The notes beneath the pieces are model-generated. The model saw only the letters and a program-made list of their open reading frames with translations. It did not search any database and was not told where the DNA came from. A DNA stretch of 64,000 bases. Origin: CAIYEO01 sp037139575. Its GTDB lineage: Bacteria > Patescibacteriota > Saccharimonadia > Saccharimonadales > UBA4665. Position 1 is the first letter of the stretch, and the number at the start of each line of letters is the position of its first letter. Where the stretch lies: contig JBAXGD010000002.1 of NCBI GenBank assembly GCA_037139575.1, positions 1 through 64,000 of the forward strand, written 5' to 3'. Made by a program: the position numbers and the translations under genes. Of the stretch, positions 1 to 7,410 are shown piece by piece.

Positions 1-316
1 GAGCGGTAACTCTAACTAGATTAATATTCCCACTCTGATTCCAGACTCTACTGTGGGGATACACAAGAAACTTCAGTTTAGCTAAGGCCCAAACTTCAGT
101 TGGCTGTTCTCTGCCCCATGGAAACGCGAAGAATCCTGTAAAGAGGGATATGGGAAGAAAGACAAAAAGCAGAAAGCTTGCATGTTTGATATATACGATG
201 TAGCTTAGGTAAAGAAAACCTGCTGTCACACAGGCGAAAATAAACTGAACTGCAGAAAGAGGGCCAATTAATTTGTCCTCTGCCTCTATGTCTTGAATTA
301 CTTTATATGTTGCCAT
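1..316 (-). CDS. PrgI-like type IV secretion inner-membrane protein, partial
   Basis: The reading frame starts at the CAT complement at 314-316 and runs off the left edge of the window, giving about 105 N-terminal residues that begin MATYKVIQDIEAEDKLIGPL. Two hydrophobic helices (about residues 21-40 and 44-62) follow a short polar N-terminus, and after them comes an FPWGREQPTEVW-type stretch. This layout is that of the PrgI family, small membrane proteins encoded next to VirB4 ATPases in Gram-positive and CPR type IV secretion systems. The gene lies 6 bp downstream of a TrbL/VirB6-like gene on the same strand, which supports the assignment. Further secretion genes (VirB4 and others) would be expected to the left, outside the window. 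Confidence 0.75.
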   Translation of the reverse strand, partial: MATYKVIQDIEAEDKLIGPLSAVQFIFACVTAGFLYLSYIVYIKHASFLLFVFLPISLFTGFFAFPWGREQPTEVWALAKLKFLVYPHSRVWNQSGNINLVRVTA

Positions 317-322
317 AATTAA

Positions 323-2629
323 CTAAGGTGCCGGTAACCTCGCTGTGGCCACCGCATTAGCATAATCTGCATTACCAGGAGTAGTAGCCCAGGCCATATA
401 TGGATTCACACCTCCTCCCAGTCCAGTTACTCTTGTGTTAATATCATCAAGTGCTTGCTGGGCTGAAGTTCTTTGATCCGGAGATGCTGTTGGACTGTTG
501 ATGACTCCGTTCAGTTCAGTTATGGTTCTTGCAAGCACAGGGAATGCTAAGGGATCGGCGAGAGCAGCATTAACAGCGTCCTGTCCTTGAGCTATATAAG
601 CAGACCCCCTGTTATTGGCATATGCATTTCTGTCTTGTCTGTTAATTCCAGCGGTAGCATTATAGCCCTCATCAGTGTTGTTTAGATGACCAAATCCTGC
701 AGCACCTAGTACTCCTTTTGCAACAATAAGTTTTTGACTAGCATTTCCAAAATTGGGGTCACCCTCATCGAGCTGTAGTCTCCCGGATGCTGCATCTACT
801 GTTGTTCCGCAACCAGAAGCTCTTGCAGCTTCACGAACCAATTTGTCGTGTACTGCTCCACCTTCATATCTGCCTCGCAAATTCGCCAACTGTGCCGTGG
901 CAGCATCTCTATTAGCAACAGTGTCGGTTCGATCAAAAACAGTTCTTCCGTTTTGCTGTACTGTTCGGCAGCCAGTGGCATCAGCCGCCATTTGCGTCCA
1001 ATTATCAACCTCTGCCTCAGAAGCTGAGCCGTATCCGTATGCTGCTTCAACATTTTGAGTTCGGAATACTTCACCCATCCCCGCAGTCTGCCTAATTTGC
1101 CTGGCGGCTGCGACTGAAGAAGCGCCCCTGCCGCCGTCTCTTGCAGCTATTTCTGCTAATTCAGCCTCACCTTGTTCGCGCGTTATTTGACGACTAGCCA
1201 TTGCAGCAAGAACCATCCCTGCTTCATTATAGTTAGCATTTCCTCTGTTGGCTGCGTTAATAGGATTGTTTGCTATTTGAGCCGCAGCATGGGCCGAAGT
1301 CATAGCCGCTTTCCTTTCTTCGACTGCAACACTTGCAGCATCAGCAGCTTCTGCTCGAGTACCACCGCTTCTTCTGGAGGATCTATAAGCCCTTAATCTT
1401 CTAGAGTATGAGCCAACTGTTAAGTTTGAATTTTCTCGTTCGTTATTCATATTGGCTCTAGCCCTATTTATTCGACTATTCGGATCATTCCTGTCTCCTT
1501 GAATTCCATGAGTGAGCCTATTACCCATAGTTCTCACCCCATTGGCGACGTTTCCTATTACGCCTCCGGCCATCCTAAAACCAAAAGGAATTAGGAAAAG
1601 AGGAGCTGCGATAGCAACAATAGCCATCAACTTTGTTCCGCCGAGCGTACTTGTTGCTCCAAGGTGACTAAATATTATTCCCATAACTTGAGACATGCAT
1701 ATAAGAAGAACGATTACTGGATAAACCACAAGAGTTCTTAGTAGAAGATTCCACCACCTCTTAAACAAGGCTTCAGTGTTTGGTAGGCAGTATAGAGCAA
1801 ATGCGATTGGCGATGTCATCACCAAAAGAACAAGTAATCCTTGTCTTACCATTAAGGTTATTAAAACTCCAAGTATTGCAATTAGAACCGGCACCACAAC
1901 AGCCAGCACCAGATATAGCCCCACTGAAGCGAATAGGTTCGCCGTTAAAAGGCCTGCTAACCCCGCAAGGGTAACAGCACCAGCTACTGCGGCAGTTCCA
2001 CCCGTAATGGCTACTGTGAAGAGAGAAGATGTAGTTCCCCCTATGTCTAATTTCCATGCATCGCCGAAGGGTGACTTTATAAGATTATAAAGCCCGGCCC
2101 CTAAAATATTAAATACATCTTCAAGGACAGCAACAATATATATAGATAAGTTGATCAATATGACCGCAACAATAACCCTCGGCAGCATTTTTTTTATCGT
2201 ATAGTTCGCAACCGCTCCTCCGCCGGCTATCTCTACTATAATTGCTATCAGAAGTGCAACTATAAGGACTAAATTCCCATATATTCTAAAACTAGACCAC
2301 ACCTGAAAAGTACAGCCAGTAGTGGTTTGCTGATTACAGTTTCCTGAAAAAGGAATTATAGGAGTTTTTAGTAACGCAAATACAAAGTTTTCAATTTCTT
2401 TTTCGCCATTAACTACACCATTAATTACAGGACACATAACCCAGGTAAGTGGATTCCAGTTGCTTCCACCATCACAGGGGATTGAATCATCCGCAGCCAA
2501 TATGACACTATTCGGAATACTTATAGTAGCTGCTGAAGTTTTTTGTTGAGGTGCAATAACAAGAAAATACGATAGAAACAAAATAATTGTCATTATTGCT
2601 GAAATTGATTTAAATTTTTTTAAAGCCAT
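323..2629 (-). CDS. TrbL/VirB6-like polytopic membrane protein with long hydrophilic tail
   Basis: This is a 768-residue protein with an N-terminal signal-anchor (about 12-30) and then about six or seven strongly hydrophobic segments between residues 115 and 360. The pattern, including glycine/alanine-rich double helices near 205-285, is that of the TrbL/VirB6 channel component of type IV secretion systems. Residues from about 365 to 768 form an unusual hydrophilic tail rich in Ala, Asn, Arg and Gly without an obvious known domain. A -10-like box (TAGAAT, complement of 2638-2643) lies 8 nt before the ATG. The gene is followed 6 bp later by the PrgI-like gene and is divergent from the pilin-like array. 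The family call is from topology and neighbours, not from a sequence search. Confidence 0.65.
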   Translation of the reverse strand: MALKKFKSISAIMTIILFLSYFLVIAPQQKTSAATISIPNSVILAADDSIPCDGGSNWNPLTWVMCPVINGVVNGEKEIENFVFALLKTPIIPFSGNCNQQTTTGCTFQVWSSFRIYGNLVLIVALLIAIIVEIAGGGAVANYTIKKMLPRVIVAVILINLSIYIVAVLEDVFNILGAGLYNLIKSPFGDAWKLDIGGTTSSLFTVAITGGTAAVAGAVTLAGLAGLLTANLFASVGLYLVLAVVVPVLIAILGVLITLMVRQGLLVLLVMTSPIAFALYCLPNTEALFKRWWNLLLRTLVVYPVIVLLICMSQVMGIIFSHLGATSTLGGTKLMAIVAIAAPLFLIPFGFRMAGGVIGNVANGVRTMGNRLTHGIQGDRNDPNSRINRARANMNNERENSNLTVGSYSRRLRAYRSSRRSGGTRAEAADAASVAVEERKAAMTSAHAAAQIANNPINAANRGNANYNEAGMVLAAMASRQITREQGEAELAEIAARDGGRGASSVAAARQIRQTAGMGEVFRTQNVEAAYGYGSASEAEVDNWTQMAADATGCRTVQQNGRTVFDRTDTVANRDAATAQLANLRGRYEGGAVHDKLVREAARASGCGTTVDAASGRLQLDEGDPNFGNASQKLIVAKGVLGAAGFGHLNNTDEGYNATAGINRQDRNAYANNRGSAYIAQGQDAVNAALADPLAFPVLARTITELNGVINSPTASPDQRTSAQQALDDINTRVTGLGGGVNPYMAWATTPGNADYANAVATARLPAP

Positions 2630-2699
2630 TTACTTAAATTCTATACCATAACCATTGTTTTTTTAAGACTTAATAAATAAACTTGCTTAACCTGTTTTG

Positions 2700-2728
2700 T
2701 TGATTTAACTAAATCTTATATATATAGT
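2700..2728 (+). promoter_or_regulatory. Promoter of the pilin-like gene array
   Basis: TTGATT at 2700-2705 and TATAGT at 2723-2728 are separated by 17 bp. The -10 box ends 8 nt before the ATG at 2737, so the transcript would start at or next to the start codon. Confidence 0.6.
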
Positions 2729-2736
2729 ATCAATAA

Positions 2737-3234
2737 ATGAAGCATTTAAATAAATACAAAATACAAAAAAATAAGCCACTTTTGGCCGCAATACTAGTGA
2801 TGGCTAGCATTGTTACCATATCGGCCATTTCAGTAGATAATGCATATGCTCGTGGCATACCTCACCAATTATTTACCACTACTCAATCTAATACTAATTC
2901 TTGCCAACCTTCAAATCCCAGCGGTGCACCAAAGTGCTGTGGTGAAGGCGGAAATGCCGTTGAAACTTCTATAGATCTTGGCTGTACTGGCAAGGGTAAT
3001 CCAATACTAGATATGTTATTTGCTGCAATAAGATTCTTATCAGCGGGAGTAGGAGTTGTGGTTGTCTTCTCGACCATTCTCGCAGGTATTCAATACACCA
3101 CATCCAGAGACAATCCAGAATCTACGCAAAAAGCTAAAGGAAGATTGGTCTCCAACGTCATAGCTTTGGTCGTTTTTGTATTTGCGTTTTCGCTTCTAAA
3201 CTTCCTAATCCCAGGAGGGTTCTTTAACGGATGA
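2737..3234 (+). CDS. VirB2/TrbC-like pilin-type membrane protein 1
   Basis: This 165-residue protein has an N-terminal signal-like helix (about 13-37, ending near AYA), a cysteine-containing exported segment (CCGEGG near residue 67), and two hydrophobic helices at about 93-115 and 137-158. The helices are linked by a polar TTSRDNPESTQKAKGRL hairpin with the small-residue pattern seen in VirB2/TrbC pilins. It is the first and longest of six tandem paralogs. Its TGA stop overlaps the next ATG in an ATGA junction at 3231-3234, so translation is probably coupled. The likely role is a pilus or channel subunit of the neighbouring type IV secretion system; this is inferred from topology and context. 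Confidence 0.65.
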   Translation: MKHLNKYKIQKNKPLLAAILVMASIVTISAISVDNAYARGIPHQLFTTTQSNTNSCQPSNPSGAPKCCGEGGNAVETSIDLGCTGKGNPILDMLFAAIRFLSAGVGVVVVFSTILAGIQYTTSRDNPESTQKAKGRLVSNVIALVVFVFAFSLLNFLIPGGFFNG

Positions 3235-3593
3235 TAGCTCACATATTTAACATTTTTGCATCAGACTGCGCTTTCAAAGGAGGAGCGTTTCTAACTCTGC
3301 CCCATTGGTATCAATATTTAGATGGAAGTTCCGCAGGCGGTGCTTGCGTGCCGGTAATACATAAGCTTACTGATATATGGCTAATTTTACTTGCGGTAAT
3401 AGACATGCTTCTTCAGCTGGTAGCATTCATAGCAATTATTATTGTTATTTATGGGGGTGTACAGCTTCTAAGCAGTCAGGGACAACCAGATAAGGTTGCT
3501 AGGGCTAGGACAACTATCATAAACGCCCTTGTGGGAGTTGCTATTTCCATCAGCGCCGCCGGAATGATTGCATTCTTAGTGGGGCAGCTATGA
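3231..3593 (+). CDS. VirB2/TrbC-like pilin-type membrane protein 2
   Basis: A 120-residue member of the tandem array. It lacks an obvious cleavable signal but keeps the paired hydrophobic helices (about 48-76 and 95-118) around a polar SSQGQPDKVARARTTI turn, the feature shared by all six copies. Two cysteines lie in the N-terminal portion (residues about 13 and 37). The start codon is embedded in the upstream stop (ATGA), and its own stop overlaps the following ATG in the same way. The function is inferred to be that of a pilin-like secretion subunit. Confidence 0.6.
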   Translation: MIAHIFNIFASDCAFKGGAFLTLPHWYQYLDGSSAGGACVPVIHKLTDIWLILLAVIDMLLQLVAFIAIIIVIYGGVQLLSSQGQPDKVARARTTIINALVGVAISISAAGMIAFLVGQL

Positions 3594-3916
3594 TTAGTTT
3601 GCTCAGGCAATTTGCAGCTAATAGTAGCAGGGTTAATATTCCTGGAAATCAGTGCAGTGGAACCTGTAGCGACACTGGACTGCCCGGAAGTGCAGTTACA
3701 AACGGGACTATCTCTAATCTCCTTCAAATTGCTTTTGGTATTATCGGTGCCGTCGCAGTACTTTATATTGTTATAGCTGCACTTCAATTAATTACATCAG
3801 GAGGCAACCCTGAATCTGCTAAGAAGGCCAGAGAAACTATAATATACGCTGTCATTGGTTTAATTGTCGCAGTTAGTGCCGAAGCAATCGTAACCTTCTT
3901 TTTAAATAACCTATAG
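3590..3916 (+). CDS. VirB2/TrbC-like pilin-type membrane protein 3
   Basis: This 108-residue protein has a short exported-looking region with a pair of cysteines (CSGTC near residue 22) and then two hydrophobic helices (about 42-65 and 83-104) joined by an ITSGGNPESAKKARETI loop. The SGGNPESAKKAR type loop recurs across the array. It starts inside the stop codon of copy 2 (ATGA, 3590-3593) and ends 2 bp before copy 4, so copies 1-4 form one translationally coupled unit. Confidence 0.65.
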   Translation: MISLLRQFAANSSRVNIPGNQCSGTCSDTGLPGSAVTNGTISNLLQIAFGIIGAVAVLYIVIAALQLITSGGNPESAKKARETIIYAVIGLIVAVSAEAIVTFFLNNL

Positions 3917-3918
3917 AT

Positions 3919-4308
3919 ATGAAAAAAATACTCACATCACTACTGCTACTAATCACAATAATAAGCTTTTCTCAGAGTGTTTTTGCAGCAAGCTATAGTG
4001 GCCTGAAAGATACGTGTAATAGCGCGACTTATCAGCGTGGCAGTAAGCCAAGCGTATGTAAGGACGCCAATGCCTCGTCTTCAAATCCAGCCTATGGAAT
4101 ATTCAAATCGGTACTCAATATACTTTCCTATGCAGTCGGAGCTATATCTGTGATTGTTATAATCATAGCTGGTCTAAGGTTAGTTTTGTCTGGAGGCGAT
4201 CCACAAACACTGACTTCGGCTAGGAATGCCATAATATATGCCGCCATTGGAATAGTGGTGTTTGCTCTTTCCCAGTCTATAGTGGTGTTTGCTCTAAAAA
4301 ATGTTTAA
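3919..4308 (+). CDS. VirB2/TrbC-like pilin-type membrane protein 4
   Basis: A 129-residue protein with a clear signal peptide (residues 1-23, ending VFA-A), a short mature N-terminus with two cysteines, and two hydrophobic helices (about 63-86 and 103-126) around the LSGGDPQTLTSARNAI loop. Signal peptide plus two helices is the classical VirB2 precursor layout. Together with copies 5 and 6 it forms the most canonical half of the array. Confidence 0.7.
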   Translation: MKKILTSLLLLITIISFSQSVFAASYSGLKDTCNSATYQRGSKPSVCKDANASSSNPAYGIFKSVLNILSYAVGAISVIVIIIAGLRLVLSGGDPQTLTSARNAIIYAAIGIVVFALSQSIVVFALKNV

Positions 4309-4320
4309 TGAAGGGATAAT

Positions 4321-4794
4321 ATGAATAAAAAGATAAAGATAAAACAAATATTTGCGACTACTCTTGTAATGTTGTTAATTATTGGGGGTATTTTTGGTTC
4401 CTCTGTGTTTGCTTATAGCGGCAGTTCAAACGAGAATAATTCCTCTGTTTTATTTGCTGCTGCACCTCCAGCTGGCAACTCTGCATTTTCGGGCTCAAAG
4501 GATTCGGTTTGTAACGGTGTGGGCCTTGGAGGAAATGCATGTTCGTCAGACTCAAATGGATCAAGCAGTATAAATAAGATAATAACTAACGTTCTAAACA
4601 TACTTTCCTATATTGTGGGAATTGCTGCAGTATTTGTGCTAATTATAAGCGGAATTAGGATGATTGCTTCCGGAGGAGACTCGAATTCATTTAATAGCGC
4701 AAAAAATGGAATCTTATACGCAATTATTGGCCTGGTGATTGTAGCTACTTCACAGATAATTGTCCAATATGTATTAAAAAATGCAACTAGTTAA
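4321..4794 (+). CDS. VirB2/TrbC-like pilin-type membrane protein 5
   Basis: A 157-residue precursor with a signal peptide (about residues 1-31, ending SVFA), a Ser/Asn/Gly-rich exported segment with two cysteines (near 64 and 73), and two hydrophobic helices (about 92-112 and 130-152) joined by an ASGGDSNSFNSAKNGI loop. The exported segment is longer than in its paralogs. The 12-bp gap to copy 4 suggests co-transcription; a fresh -10 box lies between this gene and copy 6. Confidence 0.7.
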   Translation: MNKKIKIKQIFATTLVMLLIIGGIFGSSVFAYSGSSNENNSSVLFAAAPPAGNSAFSGSKDSVCNGVGLGGNACSSDSNGSSSINKIITNVLNILSYIVGIAAVFVLIISGIRMIASGGDSNSFNSAKNGILYAIIGLVIVATSQIIVQYVLKNATS

Positions 4795-4826
4795 AAGCTA
4801 TTGTTTAAATAAATTTTTTATTGTTA

Positions 4827-4832
4827 TATAAT
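4827..4832 (+). promoter_or_regulatory. -10 box upstream of the sixth pilin-like gene
   Basis: TATAAT followed by GCTAG lies 38 nt before the ATG at 4871. The -35 region is not clear, the best candidate being TTGTTT at 4801-4806 with a long 20-bp spacer. It suggests that the last pilin-like gene can be transcribed on its own. Confidence 0.45.
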
Positions 4833-4870
4833 GCTAGTAAGAAATTTTAAGTAATCGAAAGGTAATATAA

Positions 4871-5320
4871 ATGTTTAAAAAATTAAAAAAGAACGTATAC
4901 ATGTTGTCAGCAGCTATTGCGCTACTGATGCCGCTTGGCTTTGGCGTAGCAACAACATATGCAGCAAGTGGTGGAGCTTTTGATGTCCGAAACAGCTTAC
5001 AAAACCAGGGTTGTGCAGGATCACAGGCTCAGGTTGGCGGTAGTTCTGGTGCCTGTACAGGAAACCAGGCCGCAGATAGCTTAAGCACACTTGTAAAAAA
5101 TATTCTTAATGTTTTTTCATGGGTTGTGGGAATAGTCGCAGTAATTATGATTATTATTGCAGGATTCAGGTATATCGTGTCTGGCGGTGAATCTGGCGGC
5201 GTAACTGGAGCTAAGAACGCAATTTTATTCGCAATAGTCGGTATTGTTATCGTAGCTATTGCACAGATTATCGTGCAGTTCGTTCTTACCAAGGCAACCG
5301 CAACCTCAGTTGGCCAATAA
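4871..5320 (+). CDS. VirB2/TrbC-like pilin-type membrane protein 6
   Basis: A 149-residue protein with a signal peptide (about 1-31, ending TYAA), a short Gly/Ser-rich mature N-terminus with two cysteines, and two hydrophobic helices (about 72-95 and 113-137) around VSGGESGGVTGAKNAI. It has an individual upstream -10 box, an AAAGG ribosome-binding sequence at about 4858-4862, and a strong terminator immediately downstream. This separate transcriptional unit makes it a good candidate for the major pilin subunit, while the coupled copies could be minor subunits; that division of labour is inference. Confidence 0.7.
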   Translation: MFKKLKKNVYMLSAAIALLMPLGFGVATTYAASGGAFDVRNSLQNQGCAGSQAQVGGSSGACTGNQAADSLSTLVKNILNVFSWVVGIVAVIMIIIAGFRYIVSGGESGGVTGAKNAILFAIVGIVIVAIAQIIVQFVLTKATATSVGQ

Positions 5321-5340
5321 ATAATAACTAGATTAATTTA

Positions 5341-5369
5341 AAAGAGCTCATTTTCATGAGCTCTTTTTT
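5341..5369. terminator. Rho-independent terminator, probably bidirectional
   Basis: A perfect 11-bp stem (5341-5351 paired with 5356-5366) with a TTTC loop is followed by a T run on the plus strand and preceded by an A run, so it can end both the pilin array and the convergent Hsp20 gene. Confidence 0.85.
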
Positions 5370-5385
5370 GGTAGACACTTTTTAT

Positions 5386-5859
5386 CTATAAGATCTGAAT
5401 CTTCTTAACAGTATCTTGTTTGATTTTATCAAAGCTAATTGTAAGGACTCCGTCCTTAAGCTGTGCCTGAATATCATCTTCCTTTACGGGAACAGGAAGC
5501 GCTAGGCTTCTTGAGAATTCACCCCAGTAACATTCTTGGACGAAGTAGTTTTCAACATCATCCTCGTTACCAGCAGAAAGAGTTCCTCTAATACTTAGAG
5601 TATTATCTGAAATACTAACATCAAGATCGCTCTTGTTTACGCCAGCAGTTCTTGCCTTTACGACTAATTTTTCACGGGTCTCATAGACGTCTACTGCCAG
5701 TTGTCCTGGTAATGCGTCTTCTTCGTCCCATTCTTCATTGATAGCTTCTGGTGCCCCACTAGGTTGAGTTTCTGCCGATGAATCATCGTCGCCTAAAAAT
5801 GCTGCAGTTAGCTCGTCCTCTTCCATCAAAAGGTCATCGTCGCGTTTATTTCGCGCCAT
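5386..5859 (-). CDS. Hsp20/alpha-crystallin small heat shock protein
   Basis: A 157-residue small heat shock chaperone that would bind unfolding proteins in the cytoplasm. An acidic N-terminal arm of about 50 residues precedes an alpha-crystallin domain (about 55-150) containing DVYETREKLVVKA, the DLDVSISDNTLSIRG strand pair and the conserved ALPVPV...AQLKDGVLTI core. The IQIL end fits the family's C-terminal I-x-I/L motif. The start chosen is the ATG at 5857-5859 because a GGAGGG ribosome-binding site sits 8 nt before it; the longer reading from 5874 would place that site inside the coding region. Two serine tRNA genes lie divergently upstream. Confidence 0.88.
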   Translation of the reverse strand: MARNKRDDDLLMEEDELTAAFLGDDDSSAETQPSGAPEAINEEWDEEDALPGQLAVDVYETREKLVVKARTAGVNKSDLDVSISDNTLSIRGTLSAGNEDDVENYFVQECYWGEFSRSLALPVPVKEDDIQAQLKDGVLTISFDKIKQDTVKKIQIL

Positions 5860-6030
5860 ATTGTTACCCTCCATTGATTAATCTTTTTTCGGCTATACTA
5901 TTTTTTGTATTAACTATCAGTATAGTCACATTGCATTCTTCTTGCAAGAAGCCAGGCTTAGATTTACAACACAATAATTACAACAACTCCCATTTTATAA
6001 TTTTATAGATGAAAAATTTAAATTTCTTGA

Positions 6031-6036
6031 TATAAT
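6031..6036 (+). promoter_or_regulatory. -10 box of the serine tRNA pair
   Basis: TATAAT ends 11 nt before the 5' end of tRNA-Ser(UGA). No good -35 hexamer is visible at the normal distance. Confidence 0.5.
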
Positions 6037-6047
6037 CAATCTGTATT

Positions 6048-6137
6048 GGAAGGGTCGCATAGCGGTCGAGTGCACCTGTCTTGAAAACAGGAGTACCGGA
6101 AACGGTACCGTGGGTTCGAATCCCACCCCTTCCGCCA
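6048..6137 (+). tRNA. tRNA-Ser (anticodon TGA)
   Basis: A class II tRNA with acceptor stem GGAAGGG/CCCTTCC, anticodon stem CCTGT/ACAGG and loop CTTGAAA giving anticodon TGA. It has a long variable arm (GTACCGGAAACGGTAC), the GGTTCGAATCC T-arm and an encoded 3' CCA at 6135-6137. It reads UCA-type serine codons. It is followed 9 bp later by a second serine tRNA and is probably co-transcribed with it. Confidence 0.95.
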
Positions 6138-6146
6138 ATAGACCGC

Positions 6147-6239
6147 GGAGAGATACCCAAGTGGCTGAAGGGGACGGTTTGCTAAATCGTTAGGGGGGCG
6201 AAAGTTCCCGCGAGGGTTCGAATCCCTCTCTCTCCGCCA
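6147..6239 (+). tRNA. tRNA-Ser (anticodon GCT)
   Basis: A class II tRNA with acceptor stem GGAGAGA/TCTCTCC and anticodon loop TTGCTAA giving anticodon GCT, which reads AGC/AGU. It has a long variable arm rich in G and C, the GGTTCGAATCC T-arm and an encoded CCA at 6237-6239. It lies directly before the mannosyltransferase-like gene. Confidence 0.95.
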
Positions 6240-6253
6240 CAATACTTTTTAGA

Positions 6254-7369
6254 ATGTTTAAAATCGTAAAAAATATTAAATTTAATAGATATAGCGAGCA
6301 TCAATCGTTTATACCTAAAAAAGAAATTCCACTAGCCCTTATTATGACTATAGGGCTAATTTTATTTAGCATACTAATATGCCTAACTACTTGTCGATAT
6401 ATGATCCTGAACTCAACTGACCATGCAAGATATTTGCTAGAGCCCAATAACAAGCTCAGTGGCTTTGCCAACTGGGATGGTGTTAGATATCTATTTATTG
6501 CTCAGCATGGCTATAACGAAAGTTTCGTGACCGGATTTTTTCCGCTATACCCAATATTAATCTCTATAATTACGAAAATCACTGGATCATATTTCTTTAG
6601 TGGTATTCTAATATCCTGGACATCATTGTTTGGAGTAGTTTACTTTTACATTAAGATAGTTAAAAAATTATTTAAAAAAATTACTCCTCAGGAGTCAATT
6701 AGAGCGGTCTTATATTTTCTGTTGTTCCCTTCGGCAATCTATCTTTTGTTTATTTATACCGAAAGTCTATTTGCTTTGCTTGCCCTGTCGTCAATTTACT
6801 TTGCGCTAGATAAAAAATATCTTAAGTCTTCGCTATTGGTCGCTCTAGCAACTGCAACACACATAAGGGGCGCTTTTTTGGTTATATTAATCGGATCCAT
6901 ACTTTTAGAGCAAAAAGTTAAAATATGGAAAATTATATTGTCTATGGCAATTGGCTCAATTGGACTGATTACTTACATGGGGTATTTATACAATAATTTT
7001 GGCAGCCCAATTGAATTTCTTAAAGCCCAAGAAGTTCATGGCTGGCTTCATCAAAGCATCTTCAGCCAAATTTGGGCCATCAATACTGTTGAATGGTTCA
7101 TGATAGTGGGCCTTATTTGTTCGATTATTTATTGGTGGAAGAGGCGAAGAAGTTTTTCTCTCTACTCTGCCTTATTTTTGCTCATACCTTTAATAGGTGG
7201 CCAATTTGGCGGATTCCCAAGATATGCATTAATGGCCTTCCCTATCCAGCTTATGATTTTTAGCTACACAAGAAATAAAAAAATTCTAGCTTGGATAATA
7301 GTTGGAATATTTGCTTTTCTTTGGGCTTGGTTTCTAATATTGTTCACTGCCGGATACGTAGTTAGCTAG
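6254..7369 (+). CDS. PIG-V/GT-C-like mannosyltransferase, membrane
   Basis: A 371-residue polytopic membrane protein with about eight to nine hydrophobic segments. After the first helix it has FANWDGVRYLFIAQHGY and then FFPLYPILI, the WDxxxYxxIAxxGY...FPLYP signature of PIG-V-like GT-C mannosyltransferases, in which the acidic residue of WD is the expected catalytic base. Such enzymes transfer mannose from a polyprenyl-phosphate sugar on the outer face of the membrane. The neighbouring GT2 enzyme is of the type that makes such donors, so the two probably act in one surface glycan or protein glycosylation pathway. The exact acceptor cannot be told. Confidence 0.7.
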   Translation: MFKIVKNIKFNRYSEHQSFIPKKEIPLALIMTIGLILFSILICLTTCRYMILNSTDHARYLLEPNNKLSGFANWDGVRYLFIAQHGYNESFVTGFFPLYPILISIITKITGSYFFSGILISWTSLFGVVYFYIKIVKKLFKKITPQESIRAVLYFLLFPSAIYLLFIYTESLFALLALSSIYFALDKKYLKSSLLVALATATHIRGAFLVILIGSILLEQKVKIWKIILSMAIGSIGLITYMGYLYNNFGSPIEFLKAQEVHGWLHQSIFSQIWAINTVEWFMIVGLICSIIYWWKRRRSFSLYSALFLLIPLIGGQFGGFPRYALMAFPIQLMIFSYTRNKKILAWIIVGIFAFLWAWFLILFTAGYVVS

Positions 7370-7397
7370 CCTTACAGATAGAATTCAGGTTTTAAGG

Positions 7398-7403
7398 TAT
7401 AAT
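7398..7403 (+). promoter_or_regulatory. -10 box of the GT2 gene
   Basis: TATAAT ends 7 nt before the ATG at 7411, a spacing that predicts a leaderless transcript. Confidence 0.55.
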
Positions 7404-7410
7404 ATATCTA

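Noticed and set aside
5860..5874. Upstream ATG extension of the Hsp20 gene
   Set aside because: The GGAGGG ribosome-binding site lies inside this extension and is correctly spaced from the ATG at 5859.
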